From NCBI RefSeq assembly GCF_025643255.1, contig NZ_CP087112.1, positions 868,001 to 932,000 of the forward strand: 64,000 nt of DNA. Reading direction: 5' to 3'. Positions 53,087 to 62,166 of this stretch are shown one piece after another (position 1 is the stretch's first letter; every line of letters starts with the position of its first letter). The DNA is from Halomonas sp. 7T (GTDB lineage: Bacteria > Pseudomonadota > Gammaproteobacteria > Pseudomonadales > Halomonadaceae). The notes beneath the pieces are model-generated. The model saw only the letters and a list, made by a program, of their open reading frames with translations, had not been told where the DNA came from and searched no databases. The position numbers and the translations under genes were made by a program.

Positions 53087-53394
53087 CCTTTGGTAATGTG
53101 CAAAAAGCAGGTAAATGTGAGTGGTCACCAACGCTGAGAGCCATTAATAGGGTTTTAATTGACCGTTATGCCCATTATCGTGGGTATGGACTAGTCGTAT
53201 TGCGACTATTGTTTCTATACTATGTCCCTATCAGCGATTTTGCGGATTTTATTTATTCCTTTTGAGTTTTAGCTGCGTTTTATCAATAGGCCGTAACAAT
53301 TTTTTGGTTGACGCCGATTGGGATGTTTTACCGAGACAGCGTTATCCCTCAATACGATCACGTTTAAAATTACGACAAGGAGATTTACCGACTC
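53087..53394 (+). promoter_or_regulatory. 308-base noncoding gap between ftsQ and ftsA
   Basis: No ORF is supported here. It contains a perfect 6-base inverted repeat, TAGTCG-TATTG-CGACTA, at 53192-53208. A TATACT sequence (53216-53221), which could be a -10 box, begins 8 bases after it. I could not find a well-spaced -35 match. The length and A+T content suggest a separate promoter for ftsA-ftsZ. Confidence 0.45.
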
Positions 53395-54684
53395 ATGGCA
53401 GGCTCACCCAACGCATCCAATATGGTTGTCGGGCTGGACATTGGAACGTCCAAGGTCGTCGCGATAGTCGGTCAGCCCACCGATGATGGTGGGATTGAGA
53501 TAGCCGGTATCGGTTCCCACCCCTCACGTGGCATGAAGCGCGGCGTGGTCATCAATATTGAATCAACGGTTCAATCAATTCAACGCGCAGTTGAAGAAGC
53601 GGAGCTGATGGCAGGCTGCGATATCCACTCGGTGTACGTGGGCGTGGCGGGTAGTCATATTAGCTCGATGAACTCAGATGGTGTCGTAGCAATTAGAGAG
53701 CGTGAAGTAACGCCTTCTGACATTGATCGGGTAATTGACTCTGCACGTGCTCGGGCTATTTCTGAAGGGCAGCGCGTGTTGCATGTACTGCCGCAAGAGT
53801 TTTCGATTGATGCCCAGGGCGGCATCCGCGAGCCGTTGGGCATGTCGGGTGTACGACTTGAGGCGCAGGTGCATTTGGTCACCGCGGCGCTCAACGCTGT
53901 ACAAAACATCGAAAAGTGTGTTCGCCGATGCGGGCTGGATGTTGATGCCATCATCCTTGAGCAGTTAGCCTCTAGCATGGCAGTGCTGACTGAAGATGAG
54001 CGTGAGCTAGGCGTTTGTATGGTGGATATTGGCGGTGGCACGACGGATATGGCTATATTTACCGAAGGGGCGATTCGCCACACTGCGGTAATACCTATTG
54101 CCGGTGACCAAGTCACTAATGATATCGCCATGGCGCTGCGTACGCCTACCCAGCATGCCGAAGAGATTAAAGTAAAGTACGCCTGTGCGTTAACGCACCT
54201 CGCCGCAAGCGATGAAATGATTAAAGTACCCAGTGTAGGGGATCGTCCATCGCGGGATCTATCACGCCAAGCATTGGCCGAAGTGGTTGAACCGCGCTAC
54301 GAAGAACTGTTTACGCTGGTAAGAGACGAATTACGCCGCAGTGGCTATGAAGATATGGTAGCCGCCGGTGTGGTACTGACCGGCGGCACCTCGCGCATGG
54401 AAGGCGTTAGCGAACTAGCAGAAGAGATTTTCCACATGCCGGTTCGTATCGCCTGCCCGCAAAATGTTAGAGGGTTGGCGGACGTGGTGCGTAATCCTAT
54501 TTATGCAACGGGCGTTGGCTTGCTGCATTATGCCTTGCAGGAAATGCGCCATGGGCAGGGCCTAGAAAGCCATGGGGGAGTCGTTGCCGCGCATAAAGGG
54601 CGTAACGAGCTTGCCCGGCGTGATAGCAAGGAAGGCAATCCAGCGCTGGCGAAAATTAAAGGCTGGTTCAAAGGAAATTTCTGA
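53395..54684 (+). CDS. ftsA: Cell division protein FtsA
   Basis: A 429-residue actin-like ATPase. Motifs: [16 protein letters not shown] (phosphate 1), the 1C domain [20 protein letters not shown] [27 protein letters not shown] (phosphate 2) and [13 protein letters not shown] (adenosine). The C-terminus ends in an amphipathic helix, [15 protein letters not shown], for membrane binding. FtsA tethers FtsZ filaments to the membrane and recruits later proteins. AAGGAG is 12 bases before the ATG, a little far. ftsZ follows by 34 bases. Confidence 0.97.
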   Translation: MAGSPNASNMVVGLDIGTSKVVAIVGQPTDDGGIEIAGIGSHPSRGMKRGVVINIESTVQSIQRAVEEAELMAGCDIHSVYVGVAGSHISSMNSDGVVAIREREVTPSDIDRVIDSARARAISEGQRVLHVLPQEFSIDAQGGIREPLGMSGVRLEAQVHLVTAALNAVQNIEKCVRRCGLDVDAIILEQLASSMAVLTEDERELGVCMVDIGGGTTDMAIFTEGAIRHTAVIPIAGDQVTNDIAMALRTPTQHAEEIKVKYACALTHLAASDEMIKVPSVGDRPSRDLSRQALAEVVEPRYEELFTLVRDELRRSGYEDMVAAGVVLTGGTSRMEGVSELAEEIFHMPVRIACPQNVRGLADVVRNPIYATGVGLLHYALQEMRHGQGLESHGGVVAAHKGRNELARRDSKEGNPALAKIKGWFKGNF

Positions 54685-54718
54685 CAGGGCCGCAAGCGCG
54701 GTTCAGGAGACGGGGCTT

Positions 54719-55897
54719 ATGTTCGAATTGGTAGATAACGCACCCTCGAGCAGTGCGGTCATCAAAGTGGTCGGTGTTGGCGGTGGCGGCGGTAATGCTG
54801 TCAACCACATGGTCGAGAGCAACATCGAAGGCGTAGAGTTTATTTGCGCTAATACCGATGCCCAGGCGCTTAAACGCGTATCCGCAAAAACGGTTTTGCA
54901 GCTTGGCAGTGAAATAACCAAAGGGCTAGGCGCCGGCGCCAACCCAGAGGTTGGGCGCCAAGCTGCTATGGAAGACAGAGATCGAATTGCCGAGCTGTTA
55001 AATGGCGCCGATATGGTGTTCATCACCGCGGGTATGGGCGGTGGTACTGGTACTGGCGGTGCACCGGTTGTTGCTCAGGTGGCTAAAGAGCTGGGTATTT
55101 TGACGGTGGCCGTGGTGACCCGCCCCTTCCCATTTGAAGGGCCAAAGCGGATGCGCGCTGCAGAAGAGGGCATGAAAGAGCTCTCAGAGCACGTAGATTC
55201 GCTGATCACTATTCCCAACGAAAAGCTACTTTCAGTGTTGGGCAAAAATGCCACGCTGCTTACTGCATTTAGTGCCGCTAACGATGTATTGCTAGGCGCC
55301 GTTCAGGGGATTGCCGAACTGATCACAAGCCCCGGCATCATCAACGTTGACTTTGCTGACGTGCGCACCGTCATGTCGGAAATGGGCATGGCCATGATGG
55401 GTACCGGTGGTGCGACCGGTGAGAACCGCGCACGTGAAGCGGCTGAAAAAGCGATTCGTAGCCCGTTGCTGGAAGATATCGACCTACACGGTGCTCGCGG
55501 CATCTTGGTCAATATTACCGCTGGTCCTGACTTGTCGATTGGTGAGTTCAACGATGTGGGGGCGACGGTTCAAGAGTTTGCCTCACAGGAAGCCACCATT
55601 GTCGTTGGTACCTCCATTGATATGGAAATGTCCGATGAACTGCGGGTTACGGTTGTAGCGGCGGGGCTGGATGGTAGTAAAGCGAAGGCTGCCACACGTG
55701 AACCTGCGCGCCGCTCAGCAGCGGAGTCATCAGATTACCGCAAGCTTCAGCAGCCAACTGTAATGCGTCAGCAAGCAACGGCTCGCGCCGAGGCCGCACC
55801 TGCTCCAGCAGCTAAACCCCGCCCAGAAAAGCGTCGTGCTTCAGAAGCCGACGACTATCTGGACATTCCTGCTTTTTTACGCCGTCAGGCAGATTAA
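54719..55897 (+). CDS. ftsZ: Cell division protein FtsZ
   Basis: A 392-residue tubulin-like GTPase from ATG 54719 with CAGGAGA upstream; the frame extending into ftsA is rejected. The signature GGGTGTG is at residues 107-113, with the [15 protein letters not shown] and T7-loop region after it. The linker from about 318 is Ala/Arg rich, and the C-terminal peptide [15 protein letters not shown] matches the conserved tail that binds FtsA, ZipA and SlmA/MinC. FtsZ forms the division ring. Confidence 0.98.
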   Translation: MFELVDNAPSSSAVIKVVGVGGGGGNAVNHMVESNIEGVEFICANTDAQALKRVSAKTVLQLGSEITKGLGAGANPEVGRQAAMEDRDRIAELLNGADMVFITAGMGGGTGTGGAPVVAQVAKELGILTVAVVTRPFPFEGPKRMRAAEEGMKELSEHVDSLITIPNEKLLSVLGKNATLLTAFSAANDVLLGAVQGIAELITSPGIINVDFADVRTVMSEMGMAMMGTGGATGENRAREAAEKAIRSPLLEDIDLHGARGILVNITAGPDLSIGEFNDVGATVQEFASQEATIVVGTSIDMEMSDELRVTVVAAGLDGSKAKAATREPARRSAAESSDYRKLQQPTVMRQQATARAEAAPAPAAKPRPEKRRASEADDYLDIPAFLRRQAD

Positions 55898-55920
55898 ACT
55901 GCGCTTCGTCTCTCACCGAC

Positions 55921-55963
55921 ACAGTAAACGAGAGTTTTATTGGTTAAAACGCTCGTTTGCTGT
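55921..55963 (+). repeat. Long near-perfect hairpin between ftsZ and lpxC
   Basis: A 43-base sequence folds on itself: outer arms ACAG/CTGT, a T-G pair, AAACGAG/CTCGTTT, one A-G mismatch, inner arms GTTTTA/TAAAAC and a TTGGT loop. It begins 24 bases after the ftsZ stop and ends 89 bases before lpxC. There is no T-run after it, so simple intrinsic termination on the plus strand is doubtful. RNA processing, partial termination or protein binding are possible roles. Confidence 0.6.
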
Positions 55964-56052
55964 TAAGGTGAACACTGTTTGATAACTTTTCCCCCGCGGT
56001 ATTTGCCAGTTTTGTGCCAATCACCGCCGACACTAGAGCTAGACCACTGCCC

Positions 56053-56964
56053 ATGATCAGACAACGCACACTACAAAACGTTATCCGCGCCACTGGAGTG
56101 GGTCTGCACTCTGGAAAAAAAGTCCACTTGGCTTTGCGTCCGGCGCCGGCAAATACGGGCATTGTGTTCGTTAGAACCGATTTAGATCCTGTTGTGCATG
56201 TGCCTGCTCGTGCGGAATTGGTTGAAGACACTACGCTGTGCACTGCGCTCTCTAAAGAAGGCGTAAAAGTGGCAACAGTTGAACACTTAATGTCAGCGTT
56301 TGCGGGGTTAGGTATCGACAATGCCTACGTAGATGTTAGTGCCCCTGAAGTGCCGATCATGGATGGCAGTGCCAGCCCGTTTGTTTTTCTGATTCAATCG
56401 GCGGGCATTCTTGAGCAGGAGGCGCCTAAGAAATTTATCCGTATTAAGCGTCGTGTTGCAGTCAGTGATGGCGATAAAGAGGCCGTGTTTCTGCCGCATC
56501 AGGGCTTTAAAGTGTCGTTTGCGATTGATTTTGATCACCCCGTCTTTGAGCAGCAAAAGCAAACTGCACTGATAGACTTTTCAACGACCTCGTTTGTTAA
56601 AGAAGTCTCACGCGCACGCACGTTTGGGTTTATGCGCGATTTGGAATTTTTGCGCTCTAATAACCTGGCGCTCGGTGGCAGCCTAGATAACGCTATCGTG
56701 GTTGACGACTACCGTATCGTTAATGAAGGCGGGCTACGTTATGAAGACGAGTTTGTCAAACATAAGGTGCTTGACGCGATTGGCGATCTTTACCAGCTAG
56801 GTTACAGCCTAATTGGTGAATTTCGTGGCATTAAATCGGGTCATGCGCTCAATAATCAGCTTTGCCGTGAGCTAATGGCTCAGCCAGATGCTTATGAGAT
56901 CGTGACTTTTGAAGAAGAGAAGGCGGTTGCACCCATCTCTTATGCGGCTCCTGCCATGGCATAG
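56053..56964 (+). CDS. lpxC: UDP-3-O-acyl-N-acetylglucosamine deacetylase LpxC
   Basis: A 303-residue enzyme from ATG 56053 ([21 protein letters not shown]); the frame to 56014 has no similarity. Zinc ligands are H78 in VEHLMSA and H237 and D241 in [14 protein letters not shown]. LpxC catalyses the committed step of lipid A synthesis. In enterics its level is set by FtsH proteolysis through the C-terminus; the tail here (ending AAPAMA) has non-polar residues suited to that, which is only an inference. A strong terminator follows. Confidence 0.97.
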   Translation: MIRQRTLQNVIRATGVGLHSGKKVHLALRPAPANTGIVFVRTDLDPVVHVPARAELVEDTTLCTALSKEGVKVATVEHLMSAFAGLGIDNAYVDVSAPEVPIMDGSASPFVFLIQSAGILEQEAPKKFIRIKRRVAVSDGDKEAVFLPHQGFKVSFAIDFDHPVFEQQKQTALIDFSTTSFVKEVSRARTFGFMRDLEFLRSNNLALGGSLDNAIVVDDYRIVNEGGLRYEDEFVKHKVLDAIGDLYQLGYSLIGEFRGIKSGHALNNQLCRELMAQPDAYEIVTFEEEKAVAPISYAAPAMA

Positions 56965-57016
56965 TCAGGCTTGCGAAAGTCTAACTGGTTGAAATATCGG
57001 TTTCTAGCCCCACCAT

Positions 57017-57044
57017 ATAAAGCACCGCTTAGACGGTGCTTTAT
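57017..57044. terminator. Bidirectional terminator between lpxC and dciA
   Basis: A perfect 11-base stem, ATAAAGCACCG / CGGTGCTTTAT, with a 6-base loop. Both arms end in A/T-rich sequence, though the T-runs are short. It separates convergent lpxC and dciA. Confidence 0.75.
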
Positions 57045-57062
57045 GCGTTTTGAGTAAGGGCT

Positions 57063-57536
57063 TTAGGCTTCACCTTTAGAGGAATGTGGCGCATGGGAGG
57101 CCAGGCGTTCTAGCGCTTTTTTGAGTGATGGGTCGTCGGTATCTTTTGCGCACTCAGCTAAGGTTTTTCCGGCGTTGCTAGAGAGCGAGCGCGTATAGCG
57201 TTTTGGGCTCTCTACTGGCCGTACTGGGCGGACTTTTAAGGTAAAGCCACTAACGCTTTCAAACCCTGGTAGCTGGTGCAGAAGGGTAAGCAGGCGATGT
57301 TGTTCGTAGCGCAACCACGTTAGCCAGCTCGCTTGGCCGCTAATCAGCGTTAATCGACCGTCACGAAACCCGCCCACAAAAATGTGCTCACGCATTTCTT
57401 CAGGTAAATGAGCGCGTAGATGCCGCTGTGCTTGGTCAATTAAGCGAGACTGGCGCATTAACTGCCCAATATCGCCAGACTTAGACAGCAGTTGGGTGAT
57501 GGGCTGTGCGTGAGATCGCTTAACCTTTATACTCAT
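57063..57536 (-). CDS. dciA: DciA-like DUF721 protein (helicase loader)
   Basis: A 157-residue protein with the DUF721 fold at about residues 10-105: helical start, then DGRLTLISGQASWLTWLRYEQHRLLTLL. The remainder is a Pro/Arg-rich, probably disordered tail. DciA is the ancestral loader of the replicative helicase DnaB in bacteria lacking DnaC. Its place between lpxC and secA, on the opposite strand, is shared by many non-enteric gammaproteobacteria. The family is poorly conserved, so the call rests on domain pattern plus context. Confidence 0.85.
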   Translation of the reverse strand: MSIKVKRSHAQPITQLLSKSGDIGQLMRQSRLIDQAQRHLRAHLPEEMREHIFVGGFRDGRLTLISGQASWLTWLRYEQHRLLTLLHQLPGFESVSGFTLKVRPVRPVESPKRYTRSLSSNAGKTLAECAKDTDDPSLKKALERLASHAPHSSKGEA

Positions 57537-57570
57537 ACGCCTAATTTCCGAGATGGCTTGATATAAATTT

Positions 57571-57599
57571 TTGGCAGTCCGAAGCGGGCGACCATAAAT
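57571..57599 (+). promoter_or_regulatory. Possible promoter of the leader ORF and secA
   Basis: TTGGCA (57571-57576) and CATAAA (57593-57598) lie 16 bases apart; each matches the sigma-70 consensus at four or more of six positions. They stand about 60 bases before the small ORF upstream of secA. Confidence 0.35.
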
Positions 57600-57659
57600 A
57601 GTTTACTTTATCGAACGCCAATCAGAAGAGCCTAACACGCCCAGGAGCTAGCCCACAGC

Positions 57660-58028
57660 ATGTCGTTAACACCAGAAGTCTTAACCGCTTCGCCACGGCG
57701 CCAGCGCCGTCATGGCCTGGCGCGCTGGTGGCTGGCTGGGCTTCTGGTAAGTTGTTTGTTGCCTGCAAGTTTACACCCATCAGATGCGTTTCGCGGCAGT
57801 GAGCGCAGCGTCACTATCTGTTTTTGGGTGCCTGCCATTTTGCGTGCGCAGTCTCAGTGGATTGCTAAAAAACGTCGTGCGCTTCGTTTCTGGGGTAGTC
57901 GCCTTGCGCGTCAGCTTATCCTGCGACCTGCTCATGCCCGGATATTACCGTTGGTTAAACGGCGCCTAGTTGCAGCTAAAGACGTGCTGACTCAGCGCGG
58001 CCCTCCTTGTTTGCCCCTCCCGCATTAG
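57660..58028 (+). CDS. Small secreted-type protein upstream of secA; candidate SecM-like secretion monitor
   Basis: I do not recognise this 122-residue protein from any family by sequence. It has a basic N-terminus (RRQRRHGLARWW), a hydrophobic stretch at about residues 25-40 (LAGLLVSCLLPASL) with a possible cleavage site after SDA, a very basic middle (many Arg/Lys) and a C-terminus with Arg113-Gly-Pro-Pro116 six residues before the stop. AGGAG lies 12 bases before the ATG, and secA follows 69 bases after the stop. E. coli secM occupies this same position, has a signal peptide and stalls at Arg-Ala-Gly-Pro four residues from its end. The wider SecM arrest motif is not present, so the role is a hypothesis. 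Confidence 0.6.
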   Translation: MSLTPEVLTASPRRQRRHGLARWWLAGLLVSCLLPASLHPSDAFRGSERSVTICFWVPAILRAQSQWIAKKRRALRFWGSRLARQLILRPAHARILPLVKRRLVAAKDVLTQRGPPCLPLPH

Positions 58029-58076
58029 AACTACTTTATTTGCCTTATATATAAAGGGCGCCTTCATAAAGGTCGC

Positions 58077-58101
58077 TCATGATGATTTGGAATTTTCATG
58101 A
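58077..58101 (+). promoter_or_regulatory. Predicted hairpin covering the secA ribosome binding site and start codon
   Basis: Two copies of TCATGA (58077-58082 and 58096-58101) can pair, and after one mismatch four inner pairs (one G-T) extend the stem to a TGG loop. The second arm contains the secA ATG and the loop side holds the weak TTTGGA binding site. An earlier imperfect stem, GCGCCTT/AAGGTCGC, lies at about 58058-58076. Folding was judged by eye, without an energy calculation. Confidence 0.4.
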
Positions 58102-60833
58102 TTAATAATTTGTTACGCAAAGTTGTTGGCTCTAAAAATGATCGCGAAGTAAAGCGGATGCATAAAAATGTGCATGAGGTCAATAAGTTAGAGTCAGAGC
58201 TGGAAGGGCTAAGCGACGCTGATTTACAAGGTAAAACGTCGCTTCTTCGTCAGCGGTTAAACGAGGGTGAAGCGCTTGACAGCCTATTGCCCGAGGCTTT
58301 TGCCGTCGTGCGCGAGGCGAGCAAGCGAGTCATGGGCATGCGCCATTTTGATGTGCAGATGATCGGCGGTTTGACGCTACACCGTGGGCGCATTGCTGAA
58401 ATGAAAACGGGCGAGGGTAAAACGCTGGTAGCGACTCTGGCCGTTTACTTGAATGCGCTGCCTGCAAAAGGGGTGCATGTTGTTACTGTAAATGACTATT
58501 TGGCCCGCCGAGATGCCGAGTGGATGCGTCCGTTGTATGAGTTTTTAGGCCTTTCCATTGGCGTGATTTTTTCGGGTCAGAGCGGTGAAGAGAAGCGCTA
58601 CGCCTACCAATGCGATATTACCTACGGTACTAACAACGAGTTCGGCTTCGATTACCTGCGCGACAATATGGCGTTCTCGCTTGAAGACAAAGTGCAGCGT
58701 GGCCTGCACTACGCTATCGTCGATGAGGTGGATTCTATTCTCATTGATGAAGCGCGCACACCACTGATTATTTCGGGCGCTGTCGACGAAAATACCGATC
58801 TTTACGGTGTGGTAAACCGCCTTGCCCAGCATCTGGAAAAAGGCGAGGTGTCAGAAGATGAAGAGGCCACCGTGACAGGCGACTTCCTGCTTGATGAGAA
58901 GCAAAAGCAGGTAGAACTTACCGAGCAGGGCCATAACAAGGTAGAAGCCCTGATGCGCGCTGAGGGGCTGCTGGGGGAAGAGGATTCCCTTTATGCTGCG
59001 CAAAATCTTAATCTCTTACAGCATATGCATTCTGCGCTGCGAGCCCGGCATCTCTATCATCCCGATGTAGATTACATTGTTGCTGAAGACCAAGTCGTCA
59101 TCGTCGATGAGCATACCGGCCGCACAATGCCGGGCCGCCGCTGGTCTGAGGGGCTTCATCAAGCTGTTGAAGCCAAAGAGGGCGTTACCGTTCAGCGTGA
59201 AAGTCAAACGCTGGCATCTACTACCTTCCAGAACTATTTCCGCCTGTACGAGAAATTAGCGGGTATGACGGGCACGGCCGACACAGAAGCCTTCGAATTC
59301 CGTCAGATCTATGGCCTGGATGTAGTGGTGATTCCCACCAACCGTGTGCTGGCCCGTAAAGATCTGAATGATCTGGTTTTCCTGAGTGCGGAAGAGAAAT
59401 ACGAAGCCATAATTAAAGATGTTAAAGCTGAAACAGAGGCAGGTCGGCCAGTGCTGGTAGGTACCGCGTCGATTGAAACCTCTGAGTACCTTGCCCGTTT
59501 AATGCGCGAGGCGGGTCTGAAATTTAACGTTTTGAACGCTAAGCAGCACCAAAGCGAAGCGGAAATTATTGCTCAGGCAGGTCGCCCTGGGGCGATTACC
59601 ATTGCGACCAACATGGCGGGTCGTGGTACCGATATTATGCTGGGGGGCAATTGGGAAGCGGAAGCGGCAAAACTGCAAAACCCCACCCAGGAACAAATTG
59701 ACGCGTTAAAAGCTGAGTGGCAAAAGCGCCATGATGGCGTCTTACAAGCGGGCGGTTTGCACGTAGTAGGTTCTGAGCGTCACGAATCACGTCGCATTGA
59801 TAACCAGCTGCGTGGCCGTGCCGGTCGTCAGGGTGACCCAGGCTCCACACGTTTCTTCCTCTCCTTGGAAGATAGCTTGATGCGGCTATTTGGCTCTGAT
59901 CGCGTTAAGCGTTTGATGCAGGCGTTGGGCTTAGAGCGTGGGGAAGCCATTGAACACAAGATGGTGTCTAACGCCGTTGAGCGCGCACAGAAAAAGGTGG
60001 AAGGGCGTAACTTCGATATTCGTAAGCAGCTCCTTGAATATGATGATGTGGCCAACGACCAGCGCCGCGTTATTTATAACCAGCGCAATGAAGTGCTGGC
60101 GTCTGACGATATCTCCGATGCAGTGCTGGGTATTCGTGAAGAGGTCATGGAAGAGGCGATCAGCGATTTTGTGCCACCGCAGAGTTTGGTAGAGCAGTGG
60201 GATCTGCCGGGCTTGGAAGCACACCTAAAAACTGAGTTTAATCTTGATGCACCGGTGGTGCAGTGGTCAGCAGAAGATGAGCGGTTTAGTGAAGAGAAAC
60301 TCCGTGAACGCCTTCAGACCATGCATCGCGAAGCCTACGAAGCCAAGGTAGAGGCGGCGGGCGCTGCGTTAATTCGCCGCTTTGAGAAACAGGTGATGCT
60401 GCAGGTCTTGGATACTCGCTGGAAAGAGCATTTGCAATCGATGGATCATCTGCGCCGTGGTATCCACCTGCGAGGCTATGCGCAGAAGAACCCCAAGCAG
60501 GAATACAAGCGTGAATCGTTTGAGTTGTTCCAACATCTGCTCACCAATATTAAAGCTGATGTCACGCGTATTCTAAGCCATGTTCAGGTACGCCAGCCCG
60601 AAGAAGTGGATGCGCTCGAGCAGAAGCGCCGCGAAGAATTGGCCCGGGAAAAAGCAACGGCGGACAGCCGCCACGACGAAGCTGCCGCGCAAAATAGCAG
60701 CGGGCGTTCTCAGGAGTCGCAAGGTGCTGATGGACGTCCGCTTCGCCGGGAAGGGCCCAAAGTAGGTCGCAACGACCCCTGTAGCTGTGGTTCCGGTAAA
60801 AAATATAAGCAGTGCTGCGGTAAGTTAAGCTAA
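58098..60833 (+). CDS. secA: Preprotein translocase ATPase SecA
   Basis: A 911-residue DEAD-like motor. Walker A in MKTGEGKT (residues 102-109), Walker [21 protein letters not shown], the preprotein cross-linking domain with an acidic insertion, a second helicase domain ([35 protein letters not shown]) and a C-terminal zinc motif with C895, C897, C906 and C907 that binds SecB. SecA drives unfolded preproteins through SecYEG. The ribosome binding site is weak (TTTGGA), which fits the idea of translation coupled to an upstream ORF. Confidence 0.98.
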   Translation: MINNLLRKVVGSKNDREVKRMHKNVHEVNKLESELEGLSDADLQGKTSLLRQRLNEGEALDSLLPEAFAVVREASKRVMGMRHFDVQMIGGLTLHRGRIAEMKTGEGKTLVATLAVYLNALPAKGVHVVTVNDYLARRDAEWMRPLYEFLGLSIGVIFSGQSGEEKRYAYQCDITYGTNNEFGFDYLRDNMAFSLEDKVQRGLHYAIVDEVDSILIDEARTPLIISGAVDENTDLYGVVNRLAQHLEKGEVSEDEEATVTGDFLLDEKQKQVELTEQGHNKVEALMRAEGLLGEEDSLYAAQNLNLLQHMHSALRARHLYHPDVDYIVAEDQVVIVDEHTGRTMPGRRWSEGLHQAVEAKEGVTVQRESQTLASTTFQNYFRLYEKLAGMTGTADTEAFEFRQIYGLDVVVIPTNRVLARKDLNDLVFLSAEEKYEAIIKDVKAETEAGRPVLVGTASIETSEYLARLMREAGLKFNVLNAKQHQSEAEIIAQAGRPGAITIATNMAGRGTDIMLGGNWEAEAAKLQNPTQEQIDALKAEWQKRHDGVLQAGGLHVVGSERHESRRIDNQLRGRAGRQGDPGSTRFFLSLEDSLMRLFGSDRVKRLMQALGLERGEAIEHKMVSNAVERAQKKVEGRNFDIRKQLLEYDDVANDQRRVIYNQRNEVLASDDISDAVLGIREEVMEEAISDFVPPQSLVEQWDLPGLEAHLKTEFNLDAPVVQWSAEDERFSEEKLRERLQTMHREAYEAKVEAAGAALIRRFEKQVMLQVLDTRWKEHLQSMDHLRRGIHLRGYAQKNPKQEYKRESFELFQHLLTNIKADVTRILSHVQVRQPEEVDALEQKRREELAREKATADSRHDEAAAQNSSGRSQESQGADGRPLRREGPKVGRNDPCSCGSGKKYKQCCGKLS

Positions 60834-60858
60834 TCGCTCTAATGTGAAGGAGAAGAAT

Positions 60859-62088
60859 ATGGCGGTGGGAATCGTTCCCTTTCCTGAGCTACCCCCTATA
60901 AACGGGGTACGCCTAGGCACTGCAATGGCGGGTATTAAGAAACCGGATCGCCGTGATTTAGTGGTGATTGAGCTGCCTGAGTCTGCCACGGTTGCAGGCG
61001 TGTTTACGCAAAATGCCTTCTGTGCGGCGCCGGTGGCCGTGGCTAAAGCACATATAGCGCGCTGTGCCAGTGAAGGCTTAACGCCGCGCTGCTGGCTAAT
61101 CAATACTGGCAATGCCAATGCGGGCACAGGTGACGCGGGCATGCGCGATGCCTATGCCAGCTGCGCCGCCTTGGCATCGCAGCTGGGTATGGCAGAAAGC
61201 CAGGTGCTACCTTTCTCAACAGGGGTGATTGGCGAGCCGTTGCCCATGGAGCGTTTATTGGCCGGCCTGCCAAGCGCTGTCGGTTCACTCGCTGATACCA
61301 GCCACGCGTGGCAGCATGCGGGTGAGGGGATTCTCACGACGGACACTCGCCCTAAAGGCGCGACGGTGACCGTAAACATTGGTGACCAGCAGGTCACGAT
61401 TAACGGCATCACCAAAGGCTCCGGCATGATTAAGCCCAATATGGCGACCATGCTGGGGTTCGTGGTCACCGATGCCGCTATAGAGCAATCGCTTCTTGAA
61501 ACGCTGCTGCGCGAAACGGTTGACCGTTCGTTCAACTGTATTACCGTCGATAGCGATACGTCGACTAATGATGCCTGCATGCTGGCAGCCACAGGCGTTG
61601 GGGCACGTATCGAAAGCGATGAGCAAATTGCAGTATTTCGTAACGCCCTGCAGCGGGTGATGACGGAACTTGCTCAATCGATTATTCGTGACGGGGAAGG
61701 AGCGACAAAGTTTGTGACGCTTCAGGTAAATGATGCTTCGACCCGCCAAGAAGCACTGGATGTAGCGTTTACTGTTGCGCACTCACCGCTGGTTAAAACC
61801 GCATTATATGCATCCGATGCTAACTGGGGGCGCATTTTAGCCGCCGTAGGCCGAGCACCCGTTGACGCATTTGATGTGAGTCGCGTCGTGATTGACCTTG
61901 GTGATGTGCGCTTAGTTGAGACGGGGGGGCGTGCTGCCAGCTACACAGAAGCAGCAGGTAGCGCGGTGATGGCGCAGGAAGAGATTACAATCCGGATCAA
62001 CTTAGGGCGAGGCGAAGAGAGTGCCACTGTGTGGACCTCAGACCTCTCCCATGAGTATGTGTCGATCAACGCAGATTACCGCAGCTAG
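60859..62088 (+). CDS. argJ: Glutamate N-acetyltransferase / amino-acid acetyltransferase ArgJ
   Basis: A 409-residue enzyme from ATG 60859 with GAAGGAG upstream. ArgJ precursors cut themselves before a threonine: here T197 in KPNMATMLGF. It moves acetyl from N-acetylornithine to glutamate in the arginine pathway; some family members also use acetyl-CoA directly, which cannot be decided from sequence. Motifs VFTQNAFCAAPV and LINTGNANAGTG are typical. It follows secA by 25 bases, as in Pseudomonas. Confidence 0.97.
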   Translation: MAVGIVPFPELPPINGVRLGTAMAGIKKPDRRDLVVIELPESATVAGVFTQNAFCAAPVAVAKAHIARCASEGLTPRCWLINTGNANAGTGDAGMRDAYASCAALASQLGMAESQVLPFSTGVIGEPLPMERLLAGLPSAVGSLADTSHAWQHAGEGILTTDTRPKGATVTVNIGDQQVTINGITKGSGMIKPNMATMLGFVVTDAAIEQSLLETLLRETVDRSFNCITVDSDTSTNDACMLAATGVGARIESDEQIAVFRNALQRVMTELAQSIIRDGEGATKFVTLQVNDASTRQEALDVAFTVAHSPLVKTALYASDANWGRILAAVGRAPVDAFDVSRVVIDLGDVRLVETGGRAASYTEAAGSAVMAQEEITIRINLGRGEESATVWTSDLSHEYVSINADYRS

Positions 62089-62166
62089 CCTCAGCAGTAG
62101 GGGTTAGTGCAGCGATACAGCGCCGCCTGGATTTAGGGTGGCGCGCACAACGTGGACAAAGACGTA

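Noticed and set aside
53655..54131. A 158-codon frame antisense to ftsA, very rich in Ser, Thr and Ile
   Set aside because: It is a by-product of the codon pattern of ftsA on the other strand; no ribosome binding site or recognisable domain.
55921..55963. Calling the ftsZ-lpxC hairpin an intrinsic terminator
   Set aside because: No T-run follows the stem, and lpxC needs transcription from either ftsZ readthrough or its own promoter.
57784..57969. A 61-codon frame inside the secA-upstream ORF, in another reading frame
   Set aside because: No ribosome binding site; the longer frame has AGGAG and a plausible signal segment, so this one is taken as a shadow.
57660..58028. Calling this ORF secM outright
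   Set aside because: The E. coli arrest pattern (Phe-x4-Trp-Ile-x4-Gly-Ile-Arg-Ala-Gly-Pro) is not present; only position, signal-like start and Arg-Gly-Pro-Pro agree.
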